The translations under genes and the position numbers were made by a program. From positions 21,408-85,407 of the forward strand of contig CALDSR010000008.1 of the NCBI GenBank assembly GCA_937924505.1: 64,000 nt of DNA. The letters run 5' to 3'. The DNA comes from an uncultured Granulosicoccus sp. (lineage in GTDB: Bacteria > Pseudomonadota > Gammaproteobacteria > Granulosicoccales > Granulosicoccaceae). Below the pieces are notes generated by a model, which saw only the letters and a program-made list of their open reading frames with translations, had not been told where the DNA came from and made no database searches. Shown piece after piece: positions 19,419 through 30,154 of the stretch. Position 1 is the first letter of the stretch, and the number at the start of each line of letters is the position of its first letter.

Positions 19419-20831
19419 GTGGCTACTCTCAAACTCTTCAAAATACATTTACGGGTGCCGTTTCTGCTGTTGGCGCTACTGGAATTCTGTATTTGTGTCG
19501 CTGCGGTTTATGTTGCGATCTACGTACGATTTGATGGCGACGAGACGCAGATCTCTGGAAGCATCAACTCTCCGGTTATTACGTCCATATTGTTCGGTCT
19601 CGTCATGCCGATAACCATGTTGGCCATGGGGCTTTATCAAAGCCGCTTTCGCGGTGGGGTGCTCGGCGTTTTTTTGCGCTCGGTCATCGGTTTTGCCAGT
19701 GGTGCCGCTATTCTGGCGTTGCTTTACTACGTGATACCAGCGCTCTACCTTGGACGTGGCGTTTTCGGGCTTGCCATCGTTATCGCTTTTTTTATGGTCG
19801 GTACAATTCGTCCGCTGTTTTTCTATTACGTCGATCGGGATGTACTCAAGATCCGCGTACTGGTGCTCGGTGCCGGCGAAAAGGCTGCCTCGATCATGCA
19901 GCGGATGCGTCGCCGGGTGGATCGTCGCGGTTTTCGCATCGTGGGGTACGTGCCGCTGGCTTCAGACGTCGGGGTGGTTATCGATGATGAGAAACGGTTG
20001 GATTTGGGAAACCGAACGCTGCTGGAAATCGCCCAGGAAACTGATGTTGACGAGATAGTCGTTGCAGCTGACGAGCGGCGAAACGGGATTCCACTAAACG
20101 ATCTGCTTGACTGCAAGTTGCATGGAATCGACGTTATAGATTTGCTGAGCTTCTTCGAACGTGAGCAGGGTAAGTTACCGCTCGACATCCTGCGACCAGA
20201 CTGGCTCATCTACTCTGACGGCTTTCAGCGGGGCATCTTACGCGACGTCTTCAAGCGAATGTTCGACATCTTCGCCAGCCTCCTCATCCTCAGTATTACC
20301 TGGCCGTTCATGGCGCTGGCGGTGGTGGCTATCAAGGCCGAAGAGGGGCGCCAGGCGCCTTTGCTTTACCGTCAGGAGCGCATCGGCTATCGGGGTAAAA
20401 AATTTGGCGTTTTCAAGTTTCGCAGTATGCGAGTTGACGCGGAACAGGCGGGGGTCGCGCAGTGGGCTACCAAAAACGATTCACGTGTCACCCGAGCTGG
20501 CAGCATTATGCGTCGGACTCGCATCGACGAATTGCCGCAGATTTTCAATGTACTGCGTGGTGATATGAGTTTTGTGGGTCCTCGTCCGGAGCGCCCGCAA
20601 TTTGTCGCCGAGCTGGCCAAGGTCATCCCGTATTACCATGAGCGCCACGCGGTGAAGCCCGGAATAACGGGTTGGGCACAGGTTTGTTACCCCTATGGAG
20701 CATCGGTTGAGGATTCATCGCAGAAGCAGGAATTCGACCTGTATTACATAAAGAATCACACGATCTTTCTGGATATGTTGATTCTGTGCCAGACCGCTGA
20801 AGTCGTACTTTTTGGCAAAGGCGCCCGCTAG
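19419..20831 (+). CDS. Polyprenyl-phosphate sugar-1-phosphate transferase (EpsB_2-like)
   Basis: 470-residue integral membrane enzyme that starts exopolysaccharide repeat units by moving a sugar-phosphate to undecaprenyl phosphate. Four to five N-terminal membrane segments (about 10-130) precede a Rossmann-like domain (VLVLGAGEKAASIMQ, about 145-240). The C-terminal catalytic domain begins KRMFDIFASLLILSITWPFM and carries YRQERIGYRGKKFGVFKFRSM, RIDELPQIFNVLRGDMSFVG and GITGWAQVCYPYGAS. The last phrase recalls the PEP-CTERM-associated sugar transferase family. GTG 19419 is the only reasonable start. It is divergent from the UDP-sugar genes that may supply its pathway. Confidence 0.93.
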   Translation: MATLKLFKIHLRVPFLLLALLEFCICVAAVYVAIYVRFDGDETQISGSINSPVITSILFGLVMPITMLAMGLYQSRFRGGVLGVFLRSVIGFASGAAILALLYYVIPALYLGRGVFGLAIVIAFFMVGTIRPLFFYYVDRDVLKIRVLVLGAGEKAASIMQRMRRRVDRRGFRIVGYVPLASDVGVVIDDEKRLDLGNRTLLEIAQETDVDEIVVAADERRNGIPLNDLLDCKLHGIDVIDLLSFFEREQGKLPLDILRPDWLIYSDGFQRGILRDVFKRMFDIFASLLILSITWPFMALAVVAIKAEEGRQAPLLYRQERIGYRGKKFGVFKFRSMRVDAEQAGVAQWATKNDSRVTRAGSIMRRTRIDELPQIFNVLRGDMSFVGPRPERPQFVAELAKVIPYYHERHAVKPGITGWAQVCYPYGASVEDSSQKQEFDLYYIKNHTIFLDMLILCQTAEVVLFGKGAR

Positions 20832-21251
20832 CAGGGGATCTTCCGCTCCCGCAAACGCGATCCTGACGACCCAGAGACGTCAGGAACACCGTGACGACAG
20901 CTGATCGAACACTTTATCCCGGCGATTGGCACGACCTTTTGTAATTGCAGGCTGGAAATCCTCAAGCCTTGTACCCACTATGACGTGACACGGGAATAGT
21001 TGCGATTTCCAGCGCCAACTTTTATGACTTTCCCCGAGTTTGATGTGATCGTCATCTTCAACCCTGTTTTACGGGTCTACACTTGATTTTCAGGTGATTG
21101 GCCAAAGAAAACGGTAAATTTGAAGTTGGGACACTTGCCGACCCGGTTTTGGGGTACGGAAATTGCGATTTCGGGAGACTCGCTGTCACAGCGTCTCCCG
21201 GATTCACCATACAATTCAGGGAAATGCACGTCACCTACGTAGGCACAGTTG
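20832..21251. other. 420-nt intergenic region upstream of clpS
   Basis: Non-coding stretch between the sugar transferase and clpS. It contains a perfect 8-bp inverted repeat TCCTGACG/CGTCAGGA (20861-20868 and 20878-20885) soon after the sugar transferase stop, without a T run, and the strong hairpin listed at 21172-21200. A TACACT -10-like element is near 21075 with only a weak -35. No open frame, tRNA or repeat family was recognised. Confidence 0.5.
21172..21200 (+). promoter_or_regulatory. Strong hairpin in the clpS upstream region
   Basis: CGGGAGA (21172-21178) and CGCTG (21181-21185) pair with CAGCG (21189-21193) and TCTCCCG (21194-21200), giving 12 base pairs with a CT bulge and a TCA loop. 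It lies 51 nt before the clpS ATG and is not followed by T residues. It could be a 5'-UTR structure, or a site for a protein on DNA. Confidence 0.55.
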
Positions 21252-21569
21252 ATGAGTGAGGAAGACAACGATTTTGAAGGCGGCTTGGCGGTTGAGACGG
21301 CCAAACCGAAATTAACGAAACCACCACTGTGGAAAGTGGTCCTATTAAATGACGATTACACTCCAATGGAATTTGTGGTGGAAGTCTTGCAAGTGTTTTT
21401 CAAACTGGATCAGGAGCAGGCGACTCGCGTGATGCTCCACGTACATCAGAGAGGAAAAGGTGTGTGTGGTGTTTTCACACGGGAAATCGCAGAGACCAAG
21501 GTGGCTCAAGTGACGCAGTATGCACGTGAGAGCAAACATCCCTTGCTGTGCGAGATGGAGGAAGCTTGA
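21252..21569 (+). CDS. clpS: ATP-dependent Clp protease adaptor ClpS
   Basis: Adaptor that delivers N-end rule substrates to ClpAP. 105 residues from ATG 21252 (E. coli 106). After a flexible acidic tail, the core reads [23 protein letters not shown] (N-degron pocket includes the [10 protein letters not shown] segment), then [21 protein letters not shown], all family hallmarks. A TTG at 21249 would add one residue; ATG is preferred. clpA follows after 92 nt in the usual order, consistent with co-expression. Confidence 0.97.
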   Translation: MSEEDNDFEGGLAVETAKPKLTKPPLWKVVLLNDDYTPMEFVVEVLQVFFKLDQEQATRVMLHVHQRGKGVCGVFTREIAETKVAQVTQYARESKHPLLCEMEEA

Positions 21570-21661
21570 GACCGAGCGGCCAATGATAGCCAACAGGTTG
21601 ACTTGAGCACCAGAACGACAGAATGACTAGCTAACGAAGGTAGACGCGGACAACATCGACA

Positions 21662-23947
21662 ATGTTAAGTAAAGAGCTTGAATTTACACTCAACAATGCA
21701 TTCAAGGAAGCGCGAGCGCGTCGCTTCGAGTTCATGACGGTTGAGCATCTACTACTGGCGCTGATCGATAATCCGACGGCAGCCCAGGTTCTGCGTGCCT
21801 GCGGTGGCGATCTTGATAGTTTGAGAGATGAGCTGGACAGTTTCGTCGATGAAAATACGCCGTTGCTTGATGAAAATGACACGCGTGAAACCCAGCCGAC
21901 GCTCGGTTTTCAGCGTGTACTGCAGCGCGCGGTGTTTCACGTTCAGAGCTCAGGCAAAAAAGAAGTTACGGGTGCAAATGTGCTCGTTGCCATCTTTGGT
22001 GAGCAGGATTCGCAAACCGTTTATCTTCTGAACAAGCAGAACATCACACGTCTTGATGTTGTCAATTACATTTCGCACGGTATCGCCAAGAATTCTTCCG
22101 ACGAGCAAGAGGAAACCGAAGAGGGTGGTGCTGAATACGGTGCCGAAGAAGCTGAAAATGATGCCAAGCCACTGGACAAGTATGCGACTAATCTTAATCA
22201 GAAGGCGCAGGCCGGCGAAATTGACCCTTTGATAGGTCGTGATCATGAAGTCGAGCGCGCCTCTCAGGTTCTATGCCGACGCCGCAAAAACAATCCTTTG
22301 TTGGTGGGCGAAGCTGGCGTTGGTAAAACGGCTATCGCCGAAGGTCTTGCCAAGAAAATTATTGATGGTGAGGTACCGGAAGTCCTGTCTGAAGCCGTGA
22401 TTTATTCACTTGATCTAGGCGCACTGGTTGCAGGCACGAAGTACCGTGGCGATTTTGAAAAACGCCTGAAAAGCATTCTGACACAGCTCAAGAAAGAGCC
22501 CGGTGCGGTTCTGTTCATCGACGAAATTCACACCATCATTGGTGCTGGAGCTGCGTCTGGCGGTGTCATGGATGCTTCCAACCTGATCAAGCCGATGTTG
22601 GCCTCCGGTGAGCTCAAGTGCATTGGCTCAACCACCTATCAGGAATACAGAGGCATCTTCGAGAAAGATCGCGCACTATCCCGCCGATTTCAGAAAATCG
22701 ATGTGGTCGAACCGTCGGTTGATCAGACATTCGAGATTCTCAAGGGCTTGAAGACGCGCTATGAAGAATTCCATGAGGTCAAGTACTCGACCAATGCGCT
22801 GAAAACAGCCGCTGAGTTGTCAGGTCGTTATATCAATGATCGTTTTTTGCCGGACAAGGCAATCGATGTTATTGACGAAGCCGGTGCAAGCCACCGTGTC
22901 AAGGGCGCGGCCACCAAAGGGAAGAAACAGATTAACGTCAAGGACATCGAGGCTATCGTAGCCAAGATCGCGCGCATCCCGGAAAAAAGTGTGTCCTCGA
23001 CTGACATGGACAAGCTTCGAACCTTGGCCCGCGATATGGGTATGTTGGTATTCGGTCAGGATGAAGCCATCGAAACGCTTGGAGCAGCGATCAAGATGTC
23101 ACGTTCTGGTCTCGGTCCTCAGGACAAGCCGATTGGTAGCTTCATGTTTGCAGGTCCAACCGGGGTCGGTAAAACTGAAGTCACCAAACAGCTTGCCCAG
23201 ATCATGGGTATCGAGCTGATTCGTTTTGACATGTCTGAATACATGGAGCGTCATACGGTCTCACGTTTGATCGGTGCACCCCCAGGTTATGTTGGTTTTG
23301 ATCAAGGTGGCTTGTTGACTGATGCGGTTATTCAGTCACCGCATGCGGTCGTTCTTCTGGATGAGATCGAAAAGGCACACCCGGATGTCTTTAACCTGCT
23401 GTTGCAGGTCATGGATCACGGAACCTTGACTGACAATAATGGCCGTAAAGCCGATTTCCGCAATATTATTTTGGTCATGACGACCAATGCGGGTGCTGAA
23501 TCCATCTCACGAACCACGATGGGATTCACTCAGCAGGATCACGCGACCGATGGAATGGAGGCGGTGAATAAAATGTTTACCCCTGAATTCCGCAACAGAC
23601 TCGATGCCATCATTCAGTTCAAGCCTCTGGACAAGAGCATCATTCTCAATGTGGTTGACAAGTTCATCATAGAACTCGAAGCGCAGCTTGAAGAAAAAAA
23701 TGTATCCATTGACTTCAGTACCGAAGCGAAGGTCTGGTTGGCCGAGCATGGATTTGATGCTCGAATGGGTGCGCGCCCAATGGCGCGTATCATCAGCGAG
23801 AACATCAAAAAGCCACTGGCAGACGAGATCCTGTTCGGCCAGTTGTCAAAAGGTGGACGGGTTCGAGTGATCCTCGACGAGAAAGGCGATATCGATTTCG
23901 TCTTTGAGAGCAAAGAGAACAAGGAAGCGACGACCTCGAAAGCCTGA
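21662..23947 (+). CDS. clpA: ATP-dependent Clp protease ATP-binding subunit ClpA
   Basis: AAA+ unfoldase that feeds proteins into ClpP. 761 residues (E. coli 758). Order: N-domain with Clp repeats (1-145, docking site for ClpS), an acidic linker ([21 protein letters not shown]), D1 with Walker A GEAGVGKT at 216-223 and FIDEIHT, then D2 with Walker A GPTGVGKT at 498-505 and [12 protein letters not shown]. The short region between D1 and D2 lacks the long ClpB coiled coil, which fixes the call as ClpA. Follows clpS on the same strand and ends convergent with infA. Confidence 0.97.
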   Translation: MLSKELEFTLNNAFKEARARRFEFMTVEHLLLALIDNPTAAQVLRACGGDLDSLRDELDSFVDENTPLLDENDTRETQPTLGFQRVLQRAVFHVQSSGKKEVTGANVLVAIFGEQDSQTVYLLNKQNITRLDVVNYISHGIAKNSSDEQEETEEGGAEYGAEEAENDAKPLDKYATNLNQKAQAGEIDPLIGRDHEVERASQVLCRRRKNNPLLVGEAGVGKTAIAEGLAKKIIDGEVPEVLSEAVIYSLDLGALVAGTKYRGDFEKRLKSILTQLKKEPGAVLFIDEIHTIIGAGAASGGVMDASNLIKPMLASGELKCIGSTTYQEYRGIFEKDRALSRRFQKIDVVEPSVDQTFEILKGLKTRYEEFHEVKYSTNALKTAAELSGRYINDRFLPDKAIDVIDEAGASHRVKGAATKGKKQINVKDIEAIVAKIARIPEKSVSSTDMDKLRTLARDMGMLVFGQDEAIETLGAAIKMSRSGLGPQDKPIGSFMFAGPTGVGKTEVTKQLAQIMGIELIRFDMSEYMERHTVSRLIGAPPGYVGFDQGGLLTDAVIQSPHAVVLLDEIEKAHPDVFNLLLQVMDHGTLTDNNGRKADFRNIILVMTTNAGAESISRTTMGFTQQDHATDGMEAVNKMFTPEFRNRLDAIIQFKPLDKSIILNVVDKFIIELEAQLEEKNVSIDFSTEAKVWLAEHGFDARMGARPMARIISENIKKPLADEILFGQLSKGGRVRVILDEKGDIDFVFESKENKEATTSKA

Positions 23948-23986
23948 GTGGCTTCGAGGCGTTGGATCAATCAAATGCCATGCTCA

Positions 23987-24010
23987 AAGGGCGGCCGACT
24001 GGCTGCCCTT
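23987..24010. terminator. Hairpin between convergent clpA and infA
   Basis: AAGGGCGGCC (23987-23996) pairs with GGCTGCCCTT (24001-24010) across GACT, ten pairs with one wobble. It sits midway between two convergent stops. On the minus strand it is followed by TTTGAG, on the plus strand by GACGAAA, so a T run is weak or missing. Possible bidirectional terminator. Confidence 0.5.
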
Positions 24011-24038
24011 GACGAAATCACGAACTCAACACAAGTAA

Positions 24039-24257
24039 TTAACGGCTACGGTACGTGATGCGACCTTTGGACAGGTCATAGGGTGTCATCTGTACAGTGA
24101 CTTTGTCACCGGTCAGAATGCGGATGTAGTGCTTGCGCATCTTGCCAGAGATGTGCGCTGTCACCACATGCCCGTTTTCGAGTTCGACTCGAAACATGGT
24201 GTTAGGAAGGGTATCAATAACGGTACCTTCCATTTCTATGGGTTCTTCTTTAGCCAT
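24039..24257 (-). CDS. infA: Translation initiation factor IF-1
   Basis: 72-residue OB-fold protein that occupies the 30S A site during initiation; length is identical to E. coli IF-1. [20 protein letters not shown], then [20 protein letters not shown] and [20 protein letters not shown] are close to universal for the family. Convergent to clpA, the order clpS-clpA-infA being common in gammaproteobacteria. The ATG at 24257 is unambiguous. Confidence 0.98.
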   Translation of the reverse strand: MAKEEPIEMEGTVIDTLPNTMFRVELENGHVVTAHISGKMRKHYIRILTGDKVTVQMTPYDLSKGRITYRSR

Positions 24258-24493
24258 TAATCCTCATTACTTACTCGGTCGCGCCTCAAGGGCTGCTTGG
24301 GTGTTGCTGCTACGGTTTAACTGGCGCCATTATCACCATCTGGGCCGTTACCGCAAGTGCCGGGGGCACAGAATATCGGATTCGGCGCAATGGTATACGC
24401 TGACGTTCTTTTGATCATGGCGATTGCCGACGGATTATTCAAGATTGGGATCTTTCGTTTGTATCCGTCGCTGCCGGCACCCATAATAGAGAG

Positions 24494-24985
24494 ATGTACG
24501 ACACTTTGCTTCATAAACCGAAAAACAGCGGCAGATTTGCCTCGCTGATGGAGCTGTATGAGCAGAACTACGTTCTGATTCGACTACTTGCGCCTGAGCT
24601 CAAGACGATGGCTGACAGGGAGTTTGTCTCCATCGCTACAGATGCCATGCCGCTGGTGCTTGATCACCTTGTTCACAACCGTTACACAACGACATTCAAG
24701 CTAACTTACCAGTTCTCTTCGGGTCAGCGTCACGCTCGAGAGCCAAATCTGGAGATTCGCTTGTACCACGACGCGCGAACTTGTGAGGTCATGAGTGGAC
24801 TGTTGCCGGGTGGCCGGCATGAAATTCGACGCACCCGTGATCTCGAAGAGGGAAGGCGATTAAATCGATTCCTCAACAAGTGGCTGCGTTTCTGTCTGCG
24901 GCAAGGGCACGGTTTTACCGAGGTGTCTCGGGAAACAACACTTCAACCATCCGAAGCGCGTCAGCGGCTTGTCAAATTGCCCTGA
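24494..24985 (+). CDS. DUF1249 family protein (YqiB-like)
   Basis: 163-residue soluble protein of the DUF1249 family, function unknown. Recognised by LMELYEQNYVLIRLLAPEL near the start, then LTYQFSSGQRHAREPNLEIRLYHDAR and FLNKWLRFCLRQGH. E. coli YqiB is encoded near cpdA and nudF, which are not here, so context gives no clue. No signal peptide or membrane segment. It is separated by 236 nt from divergent infA; nothing beyond promoter space was seen there. A short gap of 37 nt divides it from the convergent DUF4124 gene. Confidence 0.9.
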   Translation: MYDTLLHKPKNSGRFASLMELYEQNYVLIRLLAPELKTMADREFVSIATDAMPLVLDHLVHNRYTTTFKLTYQFSSGQRHAREPNLEIRLYHDARTCEVMSGLLPGGRHEIRRTRDLEEGRRLNRFLNKWLRFCLRQGHGFTEVSRETTLQPSEARQRLVKLP

Positions 24986-25022
24986 CAAACGCTGAAACCC
25001 GAATAGCTGCAGCGGCTTTCGG

Positions 25023-25589
25023 CTAGCGCAGGCAATGTCGGTTATAGCTCTTTTGGTAGCGTGCCATGTGCAAAACCGTATTGTCCATGTCGGCTGGCGA
25101 CAGGCGAACCTTCAATCGACGCTCAAGTGAAACGACTCGCTTTTGCAAATCTTCACAGCGACTCTGCTTGCTGGCTGCCACCGTTATCGTTGTCGAATCC
25201 GTATCGTTGCCGGCAACTGTGTCGGCACTCTCAGTCGCTGCAGCGACGCTCGGTTCCGCACGGGTAATCCCTTGCTTGATATTGTTGGCATTCGGCGCAT
25301 AGCTCAGTCGCTTGGATGCTTCAACTGACACGTCTGCCGGTGCGACGTTCGACAGCGTTGCGCTTTCGGGTTTCGCCTGTTTGACAGGAACCGCTGGCTT
25401 CGCCGATGTACTTGCGATACTTGCTGGTGATTTCTTCATGGCGCCGATGCGTTCAAACTCGATACCCGCTGCTGGCGGATTCGGGGAAAAGGTAATTGAG
25501 CCATCTGGCTCTACCCACTTGTACAGACCGTCAGCGAACACCGTGCCGGCGGCAAGAACAAGGCTTAAAAGGCTGATTGTGCGAATCAT
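25023..25589 (-). CDS. Secreted DUF4124-domain protein
   Basis: 188 residues from ATG 25589, which starts a good signal peptide (MIRTISLLSLVLAAGTVFA, cut before DGLYKW). The DUF4124 motif follows directly: GLYKWVEPDGSITFSPNPP. The middle (about 50-140) is low-complexity, rich in Ala, Ser, Thr and Pro, and the last 45 residues form a helix (SRCEDLQKRVVSLERRLKVRL). Upstream frame residues without a signal sequence are taken as non-coding. Function unknown; DUF4124 proteins are periplasmic and common in proteobacteria. Divergent from crcB with 47 nt between starts. Confidence 0.85.
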   Translation of the reverse strand: MIRTISLLSLVLAAGTVFADGLYKWVEPDGSITFSPNPPAAGIEFERIGAMKKSPASIASTSAKPAVPVKQAKPESATLSNVAPADVSVEASKRLSYAPNANNIKQGITRAEPSVAAATESADTVAGNDTDSTTITVAASKQSRCEDLQKRVVSLERRLKVRLSPADMDNTVLHMARYQKSYNRHCLR

Positions 25590-25636
25590 ATTGTCAGGTT
25601 TTACGCTAGAGTCCAAGGCATGCCAATGCAATCTCA

Positions 25637-26023
25637 GTGCCGATGAGCCAAGCCGTGCATTACTTGAGTGTAGCTTTCGGTGGCGCCTTGGGTGCCTGTC
25701 TTCGCTACGCCATCAATCTGGGGCTCGCCTCGTCGATGGGAAAGCTGCCCGCAGCAACATTGCTGGTGAACGTCCTCGGCAGTTTTATGGCGGGGTTTCT
25801 GACCACCTGGTTCCTGCATCGTTCTTTCGGCAATATATCTCTACAGCTTTTCTTGACGGTGGGCTTTCTGGGGGCGTTCACGACGTTTTCAGCTTTTTCG
25901 GTCGAGACGATGCGTCTATTCGAGGCTGGTCATCTGGCGTCAGCATTTGCTAACGTTTTACTCAATCTCCTTGCTTGTCTGTTGGCTGTGTTCATTGGGG
26001 CAGCCGCTGCGCGTCTCGTGTGA
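25637..26023 (+). CDS. crcB: Fluoride channel CrcB/Fluc
   Basis: Small dual-topology inner-membrane fluoride exporter, 128 residues with four membrane helices. Family motifs: GGALGACLRYAINL in helix 1, LLVNVLGSF in helix 2, and GFLGAFTTFSAFSVE, which contains the TTFS fluoride/sodium-site segment, in helix 3. GTG 25637 is the given start; ATG 25643 (two residues shorter) is an equal choice. No fluoride riboswitch is visible in the 47 nt upstream. serS follows after 63 nt. Confidence 0.96.
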   Translation: MPMSQAVHYLSVAFGGALGACLRYAINLGLASSMGKLPAATLLVNVLGSFMAGFLTTWFLHRSFGNISLQLFLTVGFLGAFTTFSAFSVETMRLFEAGHLASAFANVLLNLLACLLAVFIGAAAARLV

Positions 26024-26080
26024 GATACTGGTGTTTCAAGGCCAAGGCTACGGCGTAACCGTCTCTCGAGTAATCAATAA

Positions 26081-27409
<1,329 letters not shown>

Positions 27410-27413
27410 CACG

Positions 27414-29372
27414 ATGCAGACATTGCCGACGCTTGTGCATTACCTGCTCGGAAATGCCGAGCAGTACTCCAGTCGCGTCGCCATGCGTCACAAGGACCTC
27501 GGCATCTGGCGTGAATGGAACTGGGCCGAGGTCTGCAACGAAATCCAGCATTTTTCATTGGGGCTGGCTGAGCTTGGCGTAAATCCAGGCGATCGAGTCG
27601 CCATCATTGGTGCCAATCGCCCGAGGCTATACTGGTCGTTTGCGGCCATTCAGGCGCTCGGCGCGATACCGGTGCCGATGTATGCCGATGCGGTGGCTGA
27701 CGAGATGGTGTTCGTGCTCGAACACGCAGGCGTACGTTTTGCCATCTGTCAGGATCAGGAGCAGATCGACAAGGTGTTGTCGGTGCAGGATCAGTTGCCT
27801 GAACTCGACAGCCTTATGTATGACGAGTCGCGCGGGTTGCGGGACTACGACCCAGATACCATCTTCAATATTGATGCCGTGCAAGAACTCGGTGCTCGGG
27901 CACTTGAACGTGACCGGCATCGGGCTGTCGCCTGGCGCGAAGGGATCGACAAGATCAATGGCGATGACCTGTGCGTAATACTTTATACATCAGGAACGAC
28001 GGGTCGTCCAAAGGGCGTCATGCTCTCGCACGACAATCTGATCATCACTTGCATCAATGCCAATGACTTTGACAAGCTTGACTATCGCGAGGAGACCATT
28101 GCCTATCTGCCATTGGCGTGGGTGGGTGATCATGTTTTCAGTTATGGGCAGTCGCTAACAGCGGGATACTGCGTTTGCTGTCCCGAGAGTCTGGATACCG
28201 TCAATGCCGATCGCAGGGAAATTGCACCAAGCTATTTTTTTGCGCCACCGAGAGTATTTGAATCTGTACTGACAGCGATTACGGTTGCCATGGAAGATGC
28301 CAGTCGCCCCAAGCGTGCTCTCTATGATCATTTTTTGAAAGTCGCTACGCGACACGGCGAAGCTGTGCTGAATGGCGAAAGCTTATCCTTCGTGGCACGA
28401 TGCCATTACCGATTGGGTGAATGGTTCGTCTACGGTCCGTTGAAGAATCGTTTGGGTTTGTCTAAAGTGCGGGTTGCCTACACGGCTGGGGAAGCCATTG
28501 GCCCGGATATCTTTCGCTTTTACCGATCTATCGGTATCAACTTGAAACAGTTGTACGGTCAGACTGAAGCGAGTGTTTATATCACAGCACAACCGGACGG
28601 CGAGATCGATGCCGATACGGTGGGCAAGCCTTCAACGGGCGTCGAGCTGAAAATCGCCGACTCTGGCGAGGTGCTTTACCGTTCTCCAGGTGTATTCATT
28701 GGCTATTACCGAAATGAGGAGGCGACTGCGTCTACCAAGACAGAAGAGGGTTGGGTATACACGGGTGATGCCGGGTTTATCGACGATCGCGGTCATTTGC
28801 GCATAATTGATCGCGCGAAAGATGTTGGCAAACTTGATGACGGTAGCCTGTTTCCGCCGAAGTACATCGAGAACAAACTGAAATTCTTTCCCACGATAAA
28901 AGAAGCTGTTGCCTTTGGCGACAATCGAGCGTTTGTTACGGCTTTTATCAATATTGACCTTACATCAGTATCAAATTGGGCGGAACGCAACAACATTGTG
29001 TATGGCTCCTATCAGGAATTGGCTGATCATCCAGAGGTTTATTCGATGGTTCAGTCGCACATTGAAAAAGTCAATGCCGATCTGGCTGCTGAGCCTCGTG
29101 TCTCCGGTGCGCGAATCAGGCGTTTCCTGATCTTGCACAAGGAACTTGATGCCGACGATGGTGAATTGACTCGTACGCAAAAGGTTCGCAGAAAATTTAT
29201 TAACGATCGATATGATGTACTGATTGAAGCTTTGTATTCGGATCAGGATTCTGCCTTTGTTTCTACTGAAGTTGTTTTCGAAGATGGTCGTAAGGGTACT
29301 ATCGACGCGACAGTGAACATTCGAACCCTTGACTTGCCAGACACGAATGCCGCGATGAGGATGGCCTCGTGA
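27414..29372 (+). CDS. Long-chain-type acyl-CoA synthetase (AMP-binding)
   Basis: 652-residue ANL-superfamily ligase that activates a carboxylic acid as acyl-AMP and then acyl-CoA. P-loop SGTTGRPKG at 193-201 within LYTSGTTGRPKGVMLSHDN; adenine motif QLYGQTEASVY; the hinge region TGDAGFIDDRGHLRIIDRAKD. It resembles the ACSBG/FadD15 type with EGWVYTGDAG. Substrate unknown. It overlaps the following Liv-type ATPase by a GTGA and opens an operon of ABC transporter genes, suggesting that it activates the imported acid. Starts 4 nt after serS. Confidence 0.93.
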   Translation: MQTLPTLVHYLLGNAEQYSSRVAMRHKDLGIWREWNWAEVCNEIQHFSLGLAELGVNPGDRVAIIGANRPRLYWSFAAIQALGAIPVPMYADAVADEMVFVLEHAGVRFAICQDQEQIDKVLSVQDQLPELDSLMYDESRGLRDYDPDTIFNIDAVQELGARALERDRHRAVAWREGIDKINGDDLCVILYTSGTTGRPKGVMLSHDNLIITCINANDFDKLDYREETIAYLPLAWVGDHVFSYGQSLTAGYCVCCPESLDTVNADRREIAPSYFFAPPRVFESVLTAITVAMEDASRPKRALYDHFLKVATRHGEAVLNGESLSFVARCHYRLGEWFVYGPLKNRLGLSKVRVAYTAGEAIGPDIFRFYRSIGINLKQLYGQTEASVYITAQPDGEIDADTVGKPSTGVELKIADSGEVLYRSPGVFIGYYRNEEATASTKTEEGWVYTGDAGFIDDRGHLRIIDRAKDVGKLDDGSLFPPKYIENKLKFFPTIKEAVAFGDNRAFVTAFINIDLTSVSNWAERNNIVYGSYQELADHPEVYSMVQSHIEKVNADLAAEPRVSGARIRRFLILHKELDADDGELTRTQKVRRKFINDRYDVLIEALYSDQDSAFVSTEVVFEDGRKGTIDATVNIRTLDLPDTNAAMRMAS

Positions 29373-30154
29373 GTACGAACAATGCTCGTGAAGTCCTGCT
29401 TGCTGTCGAGAATGTGTCATTGTCATTTGGCGGTGTAAAAGCGATCACCGATATCTCGTTCGACATAAACGATGGTGAGATCCGAGCGATAATCGGCCCC
29501 AACGGCGCCGGCAAGACATCCATGCTCAATGTCATCAATGGTTTTTATCACCCGCAAGAGGGTGTCATAACGTTTCGGGGCAAGCGCCGGCGACGTATGA
29601 AGCCGTATGAGGCGGCCGCCTCGGGTATCGCGCGCACATTTCAGAACGTTGCCTTGTTCAAAGGGATGAGCACGCTGGATAACATCATGTCGGGTCGTTC
29701 GCTAAAAATGCATCGCGGTTTGTTCTGGCAGATGCTCCATGTTGGACCGGCACGTCGAGAGGAAATCGAGCATCGAAAGCGGGTAGAGGAAATCATCGAT
29801 TTTCTCGAAATAGCGCATATTCGCAAACAAGCAGTCGGCAAATTACCCTACGGTTTGCAAAAGCGAGTCGAGCTGGGTCGCGCCATGGCTATGGAACCGG
29901 ATCTTTTGCTGCTGGATGAGCCGATGGCCGGGATGAACCTTGAAGAGAAGGAAGATATGAGCCGTTTCGTTCTCGAATTAAATGCAGAATTTGGTACAAC
30001 TATCGCGTTAATCGAACACGATATGGGTGTCGTGATGGATCTTGCAGATCGTGTCGTTGTACTAGATTACGGTAAGAAGATTGCCGATGGCAGCCCGCAA
30101 GAAGTTCAGGCTAACCAGAATGTCATCGACGCTTATCTAGGCGTGTCACACTGA
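29369..30154 (+). CDS. Branched-chain-type ABC transporter ATPase (LivG-like)
   Basis: 261-residue ATPase of a HAAT-family importer. Walker A GPNGAGKT at 43-50, a Q-loop in ARTFQNVALFKGMS, the signature as LPYGLQKRVELGRAM (the degenerate C-motif typical of LivG), Walker B LLLLDEPMAGM, and the LivG-specific C-terminal extension. GTG start inside the previous stop (GTGA), and the livH-like gene starts on the last base of its stop, so all are coupled. Family known for branched-chain amino acids but also for aromatic acids, urea and amides; the neighbouring ligase argues for an organic acid. Confidence 0.93.
   Translation: MSTNNAREVLLAVENVSLSFGGVKAITDISFDINDGEIRAIIGPNGAGKTSMLNVINGFYHPQEGVITFRGKRRRRMKPYEAAASGIARTFQNVALFKGMSTLDNIMSGRSLKMHRGLFWQMLHVGPARREEIEHRKRVEEIIDFLEIAHIRKQAVGKLPYGLQKRVELGRAMAMEPDLLLLDEPMAGMNLEEKEDMSRFVLELNAEFGTTIALIEHDMGVVMDLADRVVVLDYGKKIADGSPQEVQANQNVIDAYLGVSH

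Noticed and set aside
20861..20885. Terminator for the sugar transferase gene
   Set aside because: The 8-bp stem is perfect but followed by ACACC, not T residues; kept only as an inverted repeat.
25590..25636. Fluoride riboswitch ahead of crcB
   Set aside because: Only 47 nt separate the divergent starts, and the conserved riboswitch segments are missing.
25312..25953. 213-codon plus-strand frame overlapping the DUF4124 and crcB genes
   Set aside because: Overlaps the signal-peptide-bearing DUF4124 gene on the other strand and crcB in another frame; both have clear family motifs.
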